64,000 bases of DNA from CBDCOD01 sp965219665 (GCA_965219665.1 CBDCOD010000024.1:124001-188000), one strand, 5' to 3'; shown: positions 16,791-26,002, counted from the first letter of the stretch. Notes: generated by a model from the sequence alone, not told the origin. Numbers and translations: made by a program.

Positions 16791-19727
16791 ATGCATACGA
16801 TCAATATACATAGCAGTACATTTAACAATACACTGTATTCCATCCAAAAACGCTTAGTTTTGTTGCTCTGCATCGTATCGGCATTGGTGTCGGCATCGCT
16901 GTGGTCAATGACAGCAAGTGCAGCTGCGCCAGTTGCTTTAAGCCATAGTGCGTCCGAACATAGCTTTGCCCTCACTGTAACCCAAGTGAATAACACCCCG
17001 CCTGTGGTAGCTCCAAGCCTGCGCACTGTGCGCACCTATGCAGGCAGCGGCGGTAACGATTTTGCAGATGGTAGCGCCCTGACAGCACAATTCAACACTC
17101 CAAGCGGTATTGCTCGGGCAGCCGATGGACGGCTTTTCATTGTCGATACAAACAACAATCGTATTCGCGTCATTAGTGCCGATGGTGCGACTGTTTCCAC
17201 TTATGCAGGTGATGGCGTTCGGGCCTTTGCAGATGGCAGCACCAGCACGGCAAGCTTTCGTGCTCCACGCGGTATTGCCGTGGCAGCCGATGGGCGCGTC
17301 TTTGTTGCAGATGTGAGCAATAACCGTATTCGCGTGATTAGTGCCGATGGCACAACGGTTTCCACTTATGCAGGTGATGGCGTTCAGGGCTTTGCAGATG
17401 GCAGCACCAGCACGGCACGCTTTAGTTCTCCACGCGGTATTGCCTTGGCAGCCGATGGCCGCCTCTTTGTTGCAGAGGGCAATCACCGTATTCGCGTCAT
17501 TAGTGCCGATGGTGCTACCGTCTCTACTTATGCAGGCAGTGGTAACTTTGCCTTCGCCGATGGCAGCACCACCACCGCTCGCTTTAGCGAACCTCGAGGT
17601 GTTGCCGTGGCAGCTGATGGGCGCGTCTTTGTTGCAGATACTATCAATCACCGCATTCGCGTGATTAGTGCCGATGGTGCTACCGTCTCTACCTATGCGG
17701 GCAGTGGTAATAGGGGATTTTCAGGCGGTGGCTTTGCAGATGGCAGTACGAGCACCGCTCAGTTTGAAGACCCAACCAATGTTGTAGTTGCCTCCGATGG
17801 GCGCGTGTTTGTTGCTGATACGAGTAATCGTCGGATTCGCGTGATTAGTGCGGATGGTGCCTCTGTCTCTACCTATGCAGGTAGTGCTACAGCTACCCAA
17901 ACCAATGCGCCTCAAGCATTACAAGCCGCTCTTGATATAGATTTAGGCACTCCGCGAAGCATGACGCTTGCGCCGGATGGACGCCTCTTTTTCACTGACT
18001 CAGGTAGCCATCGTATTCGCGTGATTGAAGTCATTTCCTCAACTTCTGAAAACTTTGGCTCTGTTAGCTTAGGCGCTGAATTTCAAGGGACTGGAACGCA
18101 CGTTATTGGCGCACAAAACCTATTTTTTGATGCAGAAGGTGATGACTTAAGCTTCAGCATTCTCTCTGGTAATGAGGACGGCTTATTTGCCATCGATGCA
18201 GCCAGTGGCAGGGTTACGCTGGCAGGCAGCTTAACCGATAGACAAACAGGGATCAACACGCTGGTTATCCAGGCAGAAGATATGGCTGGCAGCGCCACCG
18301 TAACCCTTACCATCGTAGTGGAAGAGGTGAACGATCCTCCCACGTTCGCCCTGTCTTCCAGTACTTTGGAATTAGATGAAGATTTCGGCACTAATACCGA
18401 TATTGTGGTAGTGAATCCCGATGATGGGGATGCTGCGATTGAGCAAATACTGACTTATAGCGTGAGCACCAACAATGTCGGCTTTACCACACTGACTATC
18501 AATGCACAATCAGGGACACTTACCTTGACCAGTATAGCGGATGCTTTTGGTGAGGCAACTCTTACCATAACGGTGACTGATTCTTCTGCTACCAACAACG
18601 AGACAACCCAAACCCTTAGATTACGAGTACTCCCCGTGAATGACCCGCCTGCCTTTTCCCTCTCTACGACCACACTGAGGCTCAAGGAGGACTTTGCTCA
18701 AGCAATAACGGTATCGGTGGTGAACCCAAATGATGTTGATGGTGATGGTGATGGCATGGAGCAAACTTTAACCTATAGCATATCACCAGTTAGTTTAGAG
18801 GTGGTTGGTATAAGCTTTGATGCCAATTCAGGTCAAGTAATTCTCAATAGCGTTGACGATGCCAATAGCATTAACCCGATTCTGTTTGAAATAACTGCGA
18901 ATGATGGTGGCGCGGTCAATAATCTATTCTCGCAGTCATTTACCCTTGAGATTGAGCCTGAGGATGACCCGGGTAATGACCCGCCTAATGTTGTGCTGTC
19001 AACTGCTGTGCTCACGTTGGATGAAGATTTTGGCAGTGCTTCTATAACTGTGGTGAGTAGCGATGACGGGGATGGCACCAATCAACCTTTGACTTATAGT
19101 ATAAGCACCACTAATATCGGTTTTGCAACGATTTCTATTGATAGCGACTCAGGCGCTATAAGCCTGAGTAGTGTCGATAACCAATTTGGGCAAGCCACTT
19201 TGTTTGTGACGGTGGATGACTCTGCTCCTGAGGATAATCTTTCAATCATACAGGTTGTTGTTAGGGCACGTGCTGTGAACGATGTGCCAACTTTTACCTT
19301 ATCACGAACGGCGCTGACACTGAATGAGGATTTTAGAAGCAATACGGATATTAGCGTGGTGAGTCCAAATGATGGCGACAATGGCGATCAAGTGATTACT
19401 TATAGTATTAATCCTACTAATACCGAATTTGCTACTTTAGCAATTGATGCGCAAACAGGGGAGGTTACTATAAGCAGTGTCGCTAATGGATTTGGGAGTG
19501 CAGTCATTACAGTGATAGCAGAAGATGATGGTGGCGGCGATACCAACCAGTCAACCCAAACCTTTATGCTGACTGTGGTTGATAGTGTGTCACAAGCTGC
19601 CAGCAGTGGTGGCGGGGGTGGTGGCTGTAGCTTGCAGTCTGAATCAAGCGCAATAGACGGGACGCTATGGTTGCTTGCTCTATTGAGTTTAGCTGCACTG
19701 CGTGGCTATCGCCGCAGGGTATCTTAG
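16791..19727 (+). CDS. Array gene 4: secreted NHL-repeat/cadherin-like protein with C-terminal sorting signal
   Basis: This is a 978-residue protein. The N-terminal part (signal peptide, QSFALTVTQVNN-type leftover strand, NHL block) matches genes 2 and 3. The C-terminal half instead matches gene 1: the same series of cadherin-like units with NDVDGDGDGMEQ, PNVVLSTAVLTLDEDFGSAS and DQVITYSINPTNTEF, and no second NHL block. The acidic DG run has one 6-base unit fewer than gene 1. The tail is S-G6-C-S-L-Q, then WLLALLSLAAL and RGYRRRVS. A good GAGGA site precedes the start. It is the last intact copy of the array. Confidence 0.85.
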   Translation: MHTINIHSSTFNNTLYSIQKRLVLLLCIVSALVSASLWSMTASAAAPVALSHSASEHSFALTVTQVNNTPPVVAPSLRTVRTYAGSGGNDFADGSALTAQFNTPSGIARAADGRLFIVDTNNNRIRVISADGATVSTYAGDGVRAFADGSTSTASFRAPRGIAVAADGRVFVADVSNNRIRVISADGTTVSTYAGDGVQGFADGSTSTARFSSPRGIALAADGRLFVAEGNHRIRVISADGATVSTYAGSGNFAFADGSTTTARFSEPRGVAVAADGRVFVADTINHRIRVISADGATVSTYAGSGNRGFSGGGFADGSTSTAQFEDPTNVVVASDGRVFVADTSNRRIRVISADGASVSTYAGSATATQTNAPQALQAALDIDLGTPRSMTLAPDGRLFFTDSGSHRIRVIEVISSTSENFGSVSLGAEFQGTGTHVIGAQNLFFDAEGDDLSFSILSGNEDGLFAIDAASGRVTLAGSLTDRQTGINTLVIQAEDMAGSATVTLTIVVEEVNDPPTFALSSSTLELDEDFGTNTDIVVVNPDDGDAAIEQILTYSVSTNNVGFTTLTINAQSGTLTLTSIADAFGEATLTITVTDSSATNNETTQTLRLRVLPVNDPPAFSLSTTTLRLKEDFAQAITVSVVNPNDVDGDGDGMEQTLTYSISPVSLEVVGISFDANSGQVILNSVDDANSINPILFEITANDGGAVNNLFSQSFTLEIEPEDDPGNDPPNVVLSTAVLTLDEDFGSASITVVSSDDGDGTNQPLTYSISTTNIGFATISIDSDSGAISLSSVDNQFGQATLFVTVDDSAPEDNLSIIQVVVRARAVNDVPTFTLSRTALTLNEDFRSNTDISVVSPNDGDNGDQVITYSINPTNTEFATLAIDAQTGEVTISSVANGFGSAVITVIAEDDGGGDTNQSTQTFMLTVVDSVSQAASSGGGGGGCSLQSESSAIDGTLWLLALLSLAALRGYRRRVS

Positions 19728-19817
19728 ATGAAAGGCAGAAATACCGTTTTATGTGACACAATTGCCATTGTTTCATATCAATAATCACACAGAACTATTA
19801 TGCATACTCGGCATTAA
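19728..19817 (+). pseudogene. Relic start of a fifth array unit
   Basis: After gene 4 the leader repeat begins again but is internally deleted: GACACAATTGCCATT jumps to TCATATCAATAATCACACAG, apparently between CCATT words. It ends with ATG CAT ACT CGG CAT TAA at 19800-19817. Only the first three codons of the family remain. It marks the right edge of the array. Confidence 0.7.
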
Positions 19818-19882
19818 CCCACAGGGGCTATTTTGCCGCGCCATTAAGAGAAAGAAGTGCAAAAAGCACTATTGTTGTGATA

Positions 19883-19937
19883 CCTGTTATGATTTTCATA
19901 TACTACATATATATGACATATATATGTGAAAAACAGG
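19883..19937. repeat. Long palindrome between the array and tRNA-Leu
   Basis: A perfect 11-bp inverted repeat (ACATATATATG at 19905-19915, CATATATATGT at 19917-19927) has a 1-base centre. It is nested in a longer imperfect one whose outer arms are CCTGTT (19883-19888) and AACAGG (19932-19937). The role is unknown; it could be a cruciform, an operator or an end of an element. Confidence 0.5.
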
Positions 19938-19939
19938 TG

Positions 19940-19966
19940 GTGCAAATGCACGTTTGCACGATTTTT
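19940..19966 (+). terminator. Candidate terminator hairpin
   Basis: The stem GTGCAAA/TTTGCAC (7 bp) has a 6-base loop and is followed by GATTTTT. It may end transcription from the array. The two bases between stem and T-run weaken the call. Confidence 0.4.
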
Positions 19967-20049
19967 CCACCAAATTTTCTACCCAAAGGTTATTTGATTT
20001 GAAAAAGATTTTTTATTTCAAATACTTAAAAATATTTATTTTTTAAGAT

Positions 20050-20136
20050 TGGTACCAGAGGTGGGACTCGAACCCACACGCAGTCGCCTGCACGGGATTT
20101 TGAATCCCGCGTGTCTACCAATTTCACCACTCTGGC
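20050..20136 (-). tRNA. tRNA-Leu (CAA)
   Basis: The complement is a class II tRNA of 87 bases with a long variable arm (TGCAGGCGACTGCG). The anticodon loop TTCAAAA gives CAA, and CCA is encoded at 20050-20052. The acceptor stem is GCCAGAG with CTCTGGT (terminal G-T pair). It separates the array from the chaperone operon. Confidence 0.95.
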
Positions 20137-20242
20137 ACAAAGCGCCTATTGTAAAAATAGTTTAGGAACCTCATCTAATAGGCAGGTGCAGGATTATACT
20201 CGGCAGAAGATATGCCATTTCATTTTTTATGCGTATTTAAGG

Positions 20243-20270
20243 TTGACTTCAATGTTATACACCCTATAAA
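20243..20270 (+). promoter_or_regulatory. Candidate promoter of the grpE-dnaK-dnaJ operon
   Basis: TTGACT (20243-20248) and TATAAA (20265-20270) are 16 bases apart, which suits sigma-70. The same stretch also reads GTTGACTT followed by ACCCTATA, similar to a sigma-32 promoter. Dual recognition would suit a chaperone operon but is inference. Confidence 0.5.
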
Positions 20271-20312
20271 AGGTTAAACTTTAATTCTTGTTTACACTAT
20301 GGGAGTGTGGTT

Positions 20313-20897
20313 ATGGTAGATAAAGCGCAGAAAAGTTCGGAGCAGCAGGAGTCTCCAAATCAGAATGAAGAGCTGGTTGTTGATCAAGTAAATCAAGACG
20401 AGGAGCTGGTTGAGGAAGCTCAACAGGAACAGCCTGTAGAGCAGACAGAAGCGACTGCTAAGGAGGCGTTATTACAGACTGCATTGAAGGAGCAGGAGGA
20501 GAAGGTGCTGCGCATATTGGCAGAAATGGATAATTTGCGTAAGCGCGCTGAGCGGGATGTGCAGCACGCGCATAAGTTTGGTGTTGAGCGTTTAGTGCAG
20601 GCGTTACTGCCCGTATTGGATAGCTTTGAAAGCGCACGAACTAATGCAGATCAAGCGGTTGATGAGGAATCAGGGCTTGGTATGATTGAGCAGCAGTTGC
20701 TCAAAGTGCTTTCTGGGCATGGTGTAACGGTTATAGAGCCTGCTAAGGGTGATGTGTTTGATGCAGAGCAGCACCAGGCTTTGACTGTTGTTCCTGGTCA
20801 GGATATGGAGCCAAATTGTGTGGTGGAGGTCGTTCAACGCGGCTTTCAGTTGAGCGGTCGCCTGGTGCGCGCTGCCAATGTTTTGGTGAGCGGTTAG
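20313..20897 (+). CDS. grpE: GrpE, nucleotide exchange factor of DnaK
   Basis: This is a 194-residue protein with a low-complexity acidic N-terminus, a long helix (QEEKVLRILAEMDNLRKRAERD) and the C-terminal beta domain with VxPAKGDVFDAEQHQAL and the closing VVEVVQRGFQLSGRLVRAANVLV. GrpE dimers release ADP from DnaK and act as thermosensors. The ATG at 20313 was chosen because GGGAG lies 7 bases upstream. A GTG at 20307 in the same frame would be too close to that site. It is followed by dnaK and dnaJ in the usual order. Confidence 0.96.
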   Translation: MVDKAQKSSEQQESPNQNEELVVDQVNQDEELVEEAQQEQPVEQTEATAKEALLQTALKEQEEKVLRILAEMDNLRKRAERDVQHAHKFGVERLVQALLPVLDSFESARTNADQAVDEESGLGMIEQQLLKVLSGHGVTVIEPAKGDVFDAEQHQALTVVPGQDMEPNCVVEVVQRGFQLSGRLVRAANVLVSG

Positions 20898-20989
20898 TTA
20901 GCACGTACAGGTATCTTGAAATTTAAATAAGGAGCCCTTATAGATTGGGCATAGGAATTTATTAAAAAGGATGAGGTAATTTAAGTATT

Positions 20990-22882
20990 ATGGGAAGAAT
21001 CATAGGAATTGATTTAGGCACAACGAATTCGTGTGTTGCTGTACATGAGGGTGATAGCACTAAAGTTATTGAGAACGCCGAAGGCAAGCGTACAACGCCT
21101 TCTATCGTAGGGTATAAGGACGATGAAATTCTGGTGGGTGATGCTGCCAAGCGTCAAGCGGTGAGCAACCCTAAAGAGACGCTATATGCAATTAAGCGTT
21201 TGATTGGTCGGCGTTTTGATGACCCAGTTGTTGCCAAAGATAAAAAAATGGTGGCTTACGAAATCGTAAGTGCTGATAACGGTGATGCTTGGGTACAAGT
21301 AGGTAATAGTAAAACGTCACCGCCAGAAGTTTCAGCAAAAATTCTGCAGAAAATGAAGCAGACAGCGGAGGACTATTTGGGTCAGAAAGTGACTGAGGCT
21401 GTTATAACAGTACCTGCTTATTTTAATGATGCGCAGCGTCAAGCTACAAAAGATGCAGGGCGCATTGCGGGCTTAGATGTGAAGCGGATTATTAATGAAC
21501 CGACTGCAGCCGCGTTGGCCTTTGGTATGGATAAAGGCAAAGGGGATATGACCATTGCTGTTTATGATTTAGGTGGTGGTACGTTTGATGTGTCCATTAT
21601 TGAAATAGCCGATGTTGATGGTGAAAAGCAGTTTGAAGTGTTAGCAACTAATGGTGATACTTTCTTAGGTGGCGAGGATTTTGACTTAAAAATCATTGAG
21701 CATCTGGTGTCTTCTTTCAAGCAGCAGGAAGGGATCGATTTAAGTAAAGATGCTGTAGCAATGCAGCGCCTAAAAGAGGCTGCCGAATTGGCAAAAATTG
21801 AGTTGTCTTCGCGTGAGCAAACTGATGTTAATTTGCCTTATATTACGGCGGATCAAAACGGGCCAAAGCATTTGAGCTTGAAGATGACAAGAGCGCATTA
21901 TGAGTCACTGATTGCGGATTTGATTGAAAGGTCGCTTAAACCTTGTAAGCAGGCGCTGGAGGATGCTGGTTTGCGTGCGAATGAAGTACAAGAGGTCATT
22001 TTAATTGGTGGTTCTACACGTACTCCCTTAGTGCAGAAAAAAGTAGAAAGCTTTTTCGGCAAAACCCCTCGTAAGGATATCAATCCGGATGAGGCAGTTG
22101 CCTTGGGTGCGGCATTACAGGGCGCCGTGTTAGGTGGTGATGTTAATGATGTGCTGCTGTTAGATGTGACGCCTCTTTCGCTTGGTATAGAAACCCAAGG
22201 TGGGGTTATGACGAAGTTGATTGAGAAGAATACGACGATTCCTACAAAGGCAGAGCAGGTTTTTTCAACCGCAGCGGATAATCAAACAGCGGTAACTGTG
22301 CATGTCTTGCAAGGTGAGCGCGAGCAAGCGGGTGCAAATAAGTCTTTAGGGCAGTTCAATCTGGAGGGTATTCGTCCTGCAGCACGAGGTACACCACAAA
22401 TTGAGGTGTCTTTTGATATTGATGCTGATGGCATTTTGCATGTGTCTGCAAAAGATAAGGATACAGGCAAGGAACAGTCTATCAGAATTCAGGCGTCATC
22501 AGGTTTGGATGAGTCAGAAATTGAGAAGATGATAAAGGATGCAGAGGTCCATGCTGAGGAAGATAAGGCTTTCCAGGCGTTAGTGGTTGCACGCAACATG
22601 GCGGAGTCATCGGTGTATTCTGCTAAGAACTTTTTGACTGAGCAAGCCGATAAAATAGACGATGCTGACAAGGCAGAGTTAGAAGAAGTGGTTGCTGATG
22701 TAGAAAAGAAAATAGCAGAAACGGATAAAGAGGCATTAGAGGCTAGTGCGCAAGCCCTGCTTACTAAGGTAGGTGAATTAAGCCAAAGGTATCAACCAGA
22801 AGCTGAGGCAGATAGCGCGGATGCTCCTAAAGCTGATGATGTGGTTGAGGCTGAATATGAGGAAGTAGATGACAAAAAATAG
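20990..22882 (+). CDS. dnaK: DnaK, Hsp70 chaperone
   Basis: At 630 residues it is of normal length. The ATPase domain begins GRIIGIDLGTTNSCVAV and has the phosphate-2 motif VYDLGGGTFDVSI and the adenosine motif around LIGGSTRTPLVQ. The interdomain linker VLLLDV and the substrate-binding domain with VFSTAADNQTAV follow. The C-terminal end EYEEVDDKK is the usual EEVD-type tail. It is the second gene of the chaperone operon. A purine-rich ribosome-binding region (AAGGATGAGG) lies about 13 bases upstream of the ATG. Confidence 0.98.
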   Translation: MGRIIGIDLGTTNSCVAVHEGDSTKVIENAEGKRTTPSIVGYKDDEILVGDAAKRQAVSNPKETLYAIKRLIGRRFDDPVVAKDKKMVAYEIVSADNGDAWVQVGNSKTSPPEVSAKILQKMKQTAEDYLGQKVTEAVITVPAYFNDAQRQATKDAGRIAGLDVKRIINEPTAAALAFGMDKGKGDMTIAVYDLGGGTFDVSIIEIADVDGEKQFEVLATNGDTFLGGEDFDLKIIEHLVSSFKQQEGIDLSKDAVAMQRLKEAAELAKIELSSREQTDVNLPYITADQNGPKHLSLKMTRAHYESLIADLIERSLKPCKQALEDAGLRANEVQEVILIGGSTRTPLVQKKVESFFGKTPRKDINPDEAVALGAALQGAVLGGDVNDVLLLDVTPLSLGIETQGGVMTKLIEKNTTIPTKAEQVFSTAADNQTAVTVHVLQGEREQAGANKSLGQFNLEGIRPAARGTPQIEVSFDIDADGILHVSAKDKDTGKEQSIRIQASSGLDESEIEKMIKDAEVHAEEDKAFQALVVARNMAESSVYSAKNFLTEQADKIDDADKAELEEVVADVEKKIAETDKEALEASAQALLTKVGELSQRYQPEAEADSADAPKADDVVEAEYEEVDDKK

Positions 22883-22927
22883 GGTTTTTCTCCTATATGG
22901 GGATTCTAACTTACCTTTCTTCTTACC

Positions 22928-22955
22928 ATTCCGCCTGGCTTAAGCTGGGCGGAAT
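22928..22955 (+). promoter_or_regulatory. Hairpin at the dnaJ translation start
   Basis: ATTCCGCC (22928-22935) pairs perfectly with GGCGGAAT (22948-22955); inner bases TGGC-TTAA-GCTG extend the stem. The right arm contains GGCGGA, the only purine-rich segment at ribosome-binding distance from the dnaJ ATG at 22965. The hairpin may therefore hide the dnaJ ribosome-binding site and open on heating, or act as an attenuator. Confidence 0.45.
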
Positions 22956-22964
22956 TATAGTTTT

Positions 22965-24071
22965 ATGAGCAAAGATTTATACGAAGTATTAGATGTGCCT
23001 AAATCTGCCTCCAAGGCGGACATTAAAAAGGCGTATCGCCGCAAGGCAATGAAATTGCATCCTGATCGTAATAAGGATAAGGACACATCTGAGGAATTCA
23101 AGCAGGTGCAGCGAGCGTACGATGTGCTATCTGATGAGAACAAGCGTACGGCATACGATCAGTTTGGAGAGGCAGGTATCAATGGGTCAGCTGCTGGCGG
23201 AGGGCATCAGGGATTCGGAGAAGATTTTTCTGATATCTTTTCCAGTTTTTTTGGTGGAGGAGGCTCCAGACGCCAGAGACAGCGCGGCTCTGATCTGCAA
23301 TATGATTTGTCCATTAGTTTGGAAGAGGCATTTCATGGCAAAGAGGTTAAGATAAAACTACCTGTTTCTGAGCCTTGTGGTACGTGTTCAGGTACAGGAG
23401 CGAGTAAAGGAGAAAAGCCGCAAAGTTGTACGAGCTGTCATGGCAGTGGGCAGGTGCGCATCAATCAGGGCTTTATAAATATTCAGCAGACGTGTCCTAC
23501 GTGTAGAGGACAAGGACAGATTATTCGTAACCCTTGTGCTAAATGTGGAGGCACGGGTACACAAACAGCGCATCAAGTGCTTGCAGTTAAAGTTCCTGCT
23601 GGTATTGATCATGGTCAGAGCATACGCATTCAGGGCAAGGGAGAGCCTGGTCCTCGCAATACGCCTTCAGGTGATTTATATGTGCAGGTTCATGTTAAGC
23701 CACATAAGCTTTTTGAGCGTAATGGTGCAGATTTATACTGTGAAGCTCCGATTGATATTGTTACGGCAACATTAGGTGGTAGCTTGGAAGTGCCGACCTT
23801 GGGAGGGAAGGTAAAGCTCACTGTTCCTGAGGGTACACAGTCAGGTAAAACTTTTCGCTTGCGTGGGAAAGGTATCACTTCAATTGGTCAGGCATTGCAG
23901 GGGGATTTATATTGCCGAGTGGTTATTGAAACCCCTGTTAATCTGAATGGCGGACAAAAAGAGATTTTTCAAAAATTGCGTGATGATCTACAAGCAGGCG
24001 TAAAACACTCTCCTCGCCAGAAGTCTTTTATGGATTCGCTCAAAAAATTCTTTAATTTTGGCGAAAAATAA
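22965..24071 (+). CDS. dnaJ: DnaJ, Hsp40 co-chaperone
   Basis: This 368-residue protein has all type I DnaJ parts in order: a J domain with HPD at residues 32-34, a glycine/phenylalanine region (GGGHQGFGEDFSDIFSSFFGG), and four zinc-finger repeats (CGTCSGTG, CTSCHGSG, CPTCRGQG, CAKCGGTG). Two C-terminal beta domains with the usual VPAGIDHGQSIRIQGKGEPG then follow. It delivers clients to DnaK and stimulates its ATPase. The intergenic space after dnaK is 82 bases and holds a strong hairpin. Confidence 0.98.
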   Translation: MSKDLYEVLDVPKSASKADIKKAYRRKAMKLHPDRNKDKDTSEEFKQVQRAYDVLSDENKRTAYDQFGEAGINGSAAGGGHQGFGEDFSDIFSSFFGGGGSRRQRQRGSDLQYDLSISLEEAFHGKEVKIKLPVSEPCGTCSGTGASKGEKPQSCTSCHGSGQVRINQGFINIQQTCPTCRGQGQIIRNPCAKCGGTGTQTAHQVLAVKVPAGIDHGQSIRIQGKGEPGPRNTPSGDLYVQVHVKPHKLFERNGADLYCEAPIDIVTATLGGSLEVPTLGGKVKLTVPEGTQSGKTFRLRGKGITSIGQALQGDLYCRVVIETPVNLNGGQKEIFQKLRDDLQAGVKHSPRQKSFMDSLKKFFNFGEK

Positions 24072-24092
24072 CTGTAAATTAGGTATTGCAGC

Positions 24093-24899
24093 ATGATTAG
24101 ATTGGCTATTAGTGGCGCGTTAGGTCGTATGGGGCGTGTATTGATTGAGGCGACTGGCTTGCATAAAGAAGTGGTTGTTGGTGCAGCCCTTGAGCAGGCA
24201 GGCAAGGCAGAAATAGGCAGTAGCGTGCAGGCGTTGACGGGACTAAATTGTACGGCGATATTATCCGACTCGTTGCGTGGTGATGACTTTGATGTATTGA
24301 TAGAGTTTTCCAATGTCGAGGCAACTCTCAAGCATCTTGAGCAGTGTGTAGCATTGGATAAGGCAATTGTTATTGGTACCACTGGTTTTAATAGTGATCA
24401 AACCAGAATAATCCAGCAAGCCGCACAGCATATTCCAGTTGTGTTTGCATCAAACATGAGTATAGGGGTTCAAGTGAGTTTGGCACTATTGGCTCAAGCT
24501 GCAATTTTGTTGAAAGATAAGGGATATGATATTGAGATTGTTGAGGCGCACCATCGTCATAAAACGGATGCACCTTCAGGTACTGCGCTGACAATGGGGT
24601 CGGTGATTACGGAGGCTTTGGGTTGGTCTGGGCAAAATAATGCTGTTTTTTGCCGTGAGGGACAGACAGGAGCACGCCCTGATCAGGTTATTGGATACCA
24701 AAGTGTGCGAGCAGGTGATATTGTGGGCGATCATACTGTGCTGTTTGCTACAGAGGGTGAGCGCATAGAAATTAGTCACAAAGCTTCTTCGCGTATGACT
24801 TTTGCCAAAGGGGCGGTAGAGGCAGCATGTTGGTTGTCTCAAAAGCAGGCAGGGCTATATACTATGCAGGATGTTATGGGTGTAGGCCCTTTAGATTAG
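24093..24899 (+). CDS. dapB: 4-hydroxy-tetrahydrodipicolinate reductase
   Basis: This 268-residue protein has the N-terminal nucleotide-binding motif GALGRMGR and the diagnostic catalytic/substrate motif EAHHRHKTDAPSGTAL. It carries out the second committed step of lysine and diaminopimelate synthesis using NAD(P)H. It lies 21 bases after dnaJ, so it is probably read from the chaperone operon, an arrangement found in other gammaproteobacteria. Confidence 0.97.
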   Translation: MIRLAISGALGRMGRVLIEATGLHKEVVVGAALEQAGKAEIGSSVQALTGLNCTAILSDSLRGDDFDVLIEFSNVEATLKHLEQCVALDKAIVIGTTGFNSDQTRIIQQAAQHIPVVFASNMSIGVQVSLALLAQAAILLKDKGYDIEIVEAHHRHKTDAPSGTALTMGSVITEALGWSGQNNAVFCREGQTGARPDQVIGYQSVRAGDIVGDHTVLFATEGERIEISHKASSRMTFAKGAVEAACWLSQKQAGLYTMQDVMGVGPLD

Positions 24900-25063
24900 C
24901 CGCTTCCTATACTTTAATCTGCTGTATGGTTAGCAGCAACAGTAATGCGTACTAAGCATATATAATTTGAGGCACTAAGCCTTGAGTGTGGTATATTGGT
25001 TATGCAGAATAATAGAATATAAATTGGGGTGATAAGGATTAACATGATTTTAAGGAGAACTAT

Positions 25064-25963
25064 ATGTTAAGAATAGCTTTATTTTTGATGACTAACTTGG
25101 CGATCATTGTGGTTGCAGGTATAACACTGAGTTTATTAGGTGTTACAACCTATTTTGATGCACAGGGAGGCTTGAATTTAACGAATTTGCTCATTTTTGC
25201 TGCTGTTTTTGGCTTTGCAGGTTCCTTCATTTCTTTGCTGTTGTCCCGCTGGATGGCAAAACGTACTATGGGTGTGCGCTTGATTGAAAAGCCTGCCTCG
25301 GCGAAAGAGCGCTGGTTGGTTCAAACAGTAGAGCGGCTATGTAAACAGTCCGATTTGCCTATGCCTGAAGTGGGTATATTCCCATCTCCACAAATCAATG
25401 CGTTTGCGACAGGAGCTTCTAAGAAGAGCTCTTTAATTGCAGTGAGCTCGGGTTTGTTAGAGCAAATGAGTGAAGGGGAAGCAGAGGCAGTCGTTGCGCA
25501 TGAGGTGGCTCATATTGCTAATGGGGATATGATTACTTTGACGCTAATACAGGGTATTGTGAATACTTTTGTTATCTTTTTTGCTCGCATTATTGGTCAC
25601 TTTGTTGATCGGGTGGTGTTTCGCAATGAAGAAGGACACGGTATTGGATTCTTCATTGCCACTATTGTGGCAGAAATTATATTGGCAGTATTAGCCAGTA
25701 TTATTGTTATGTGGTTTTCACGTTATAGGGAGTTCCATGCTGATGCAGGTTCGGCGCGTTTAGTTGGCAAGGAAAAAATGATTGCTGCCTTAGAGCGTCT
25801 GAAGTCCATGCATCCTGAGCCGCTTTCTGATGAAATGCTTGCTTTTGGTATTTCTGGCGGCGAGGTTAGTAAGTTCTCCGCATTATTTGCCAGTCATCCG
25901 CCATTGGAAAAGCGGATTGAAGCTTTGCGCCATTTAAAAGTTGATGGGTTGCAGTCTGCATGA
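25064..25963 (+). CDS. htpX: Heat-shock membrane protease HtpX
   Basis: This is a 299-residue M48 metalloprotease. Two N-terminal membrane segments (residues about 3-28 and 42-64) precede the zinc motif HEVAH at 146-150, with the third ligand region around FSRYREFHADAG. It degrades misfolded membrane proteins with FtsH. A strong AAGGAG site lies 7 bases before the ATG. A 164-base gap separates it from dapB and includes a TATAAT at 24961 without a clear -35, so independent transcription is plausible. Confidence 0.95.
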   Translation: MLRIALFLMTNLAIIVVAGITLSLLGVTTYFDAQGGLNLTNLLIFAAVFGFAGSFISLLLSRWMAKRTMGVRLIEKPASAKERWLVQTVERLCKQSDLPMPEVGIFPSPQINAFATGASKKSSLIAVSSGLLEQMSEGEAEAVVAHEVAHIANGDMITLTLIQGIVNTFVIFFARIIGHFVDRVVFRNEEGHGIGFFIATIVAEIILAVLASIIVMWFSRYREFHADAGSARLVGKEKMIAALERLKSMHPEPLSDEMLAFGISGGEVSKFSALFASHPPLEKRIEALRHLKVDGLQSA

Positions 25964-26002
25964 TGCAATTATTTTAGTACCTGTGTATTAATACAAATAA
26001 GT

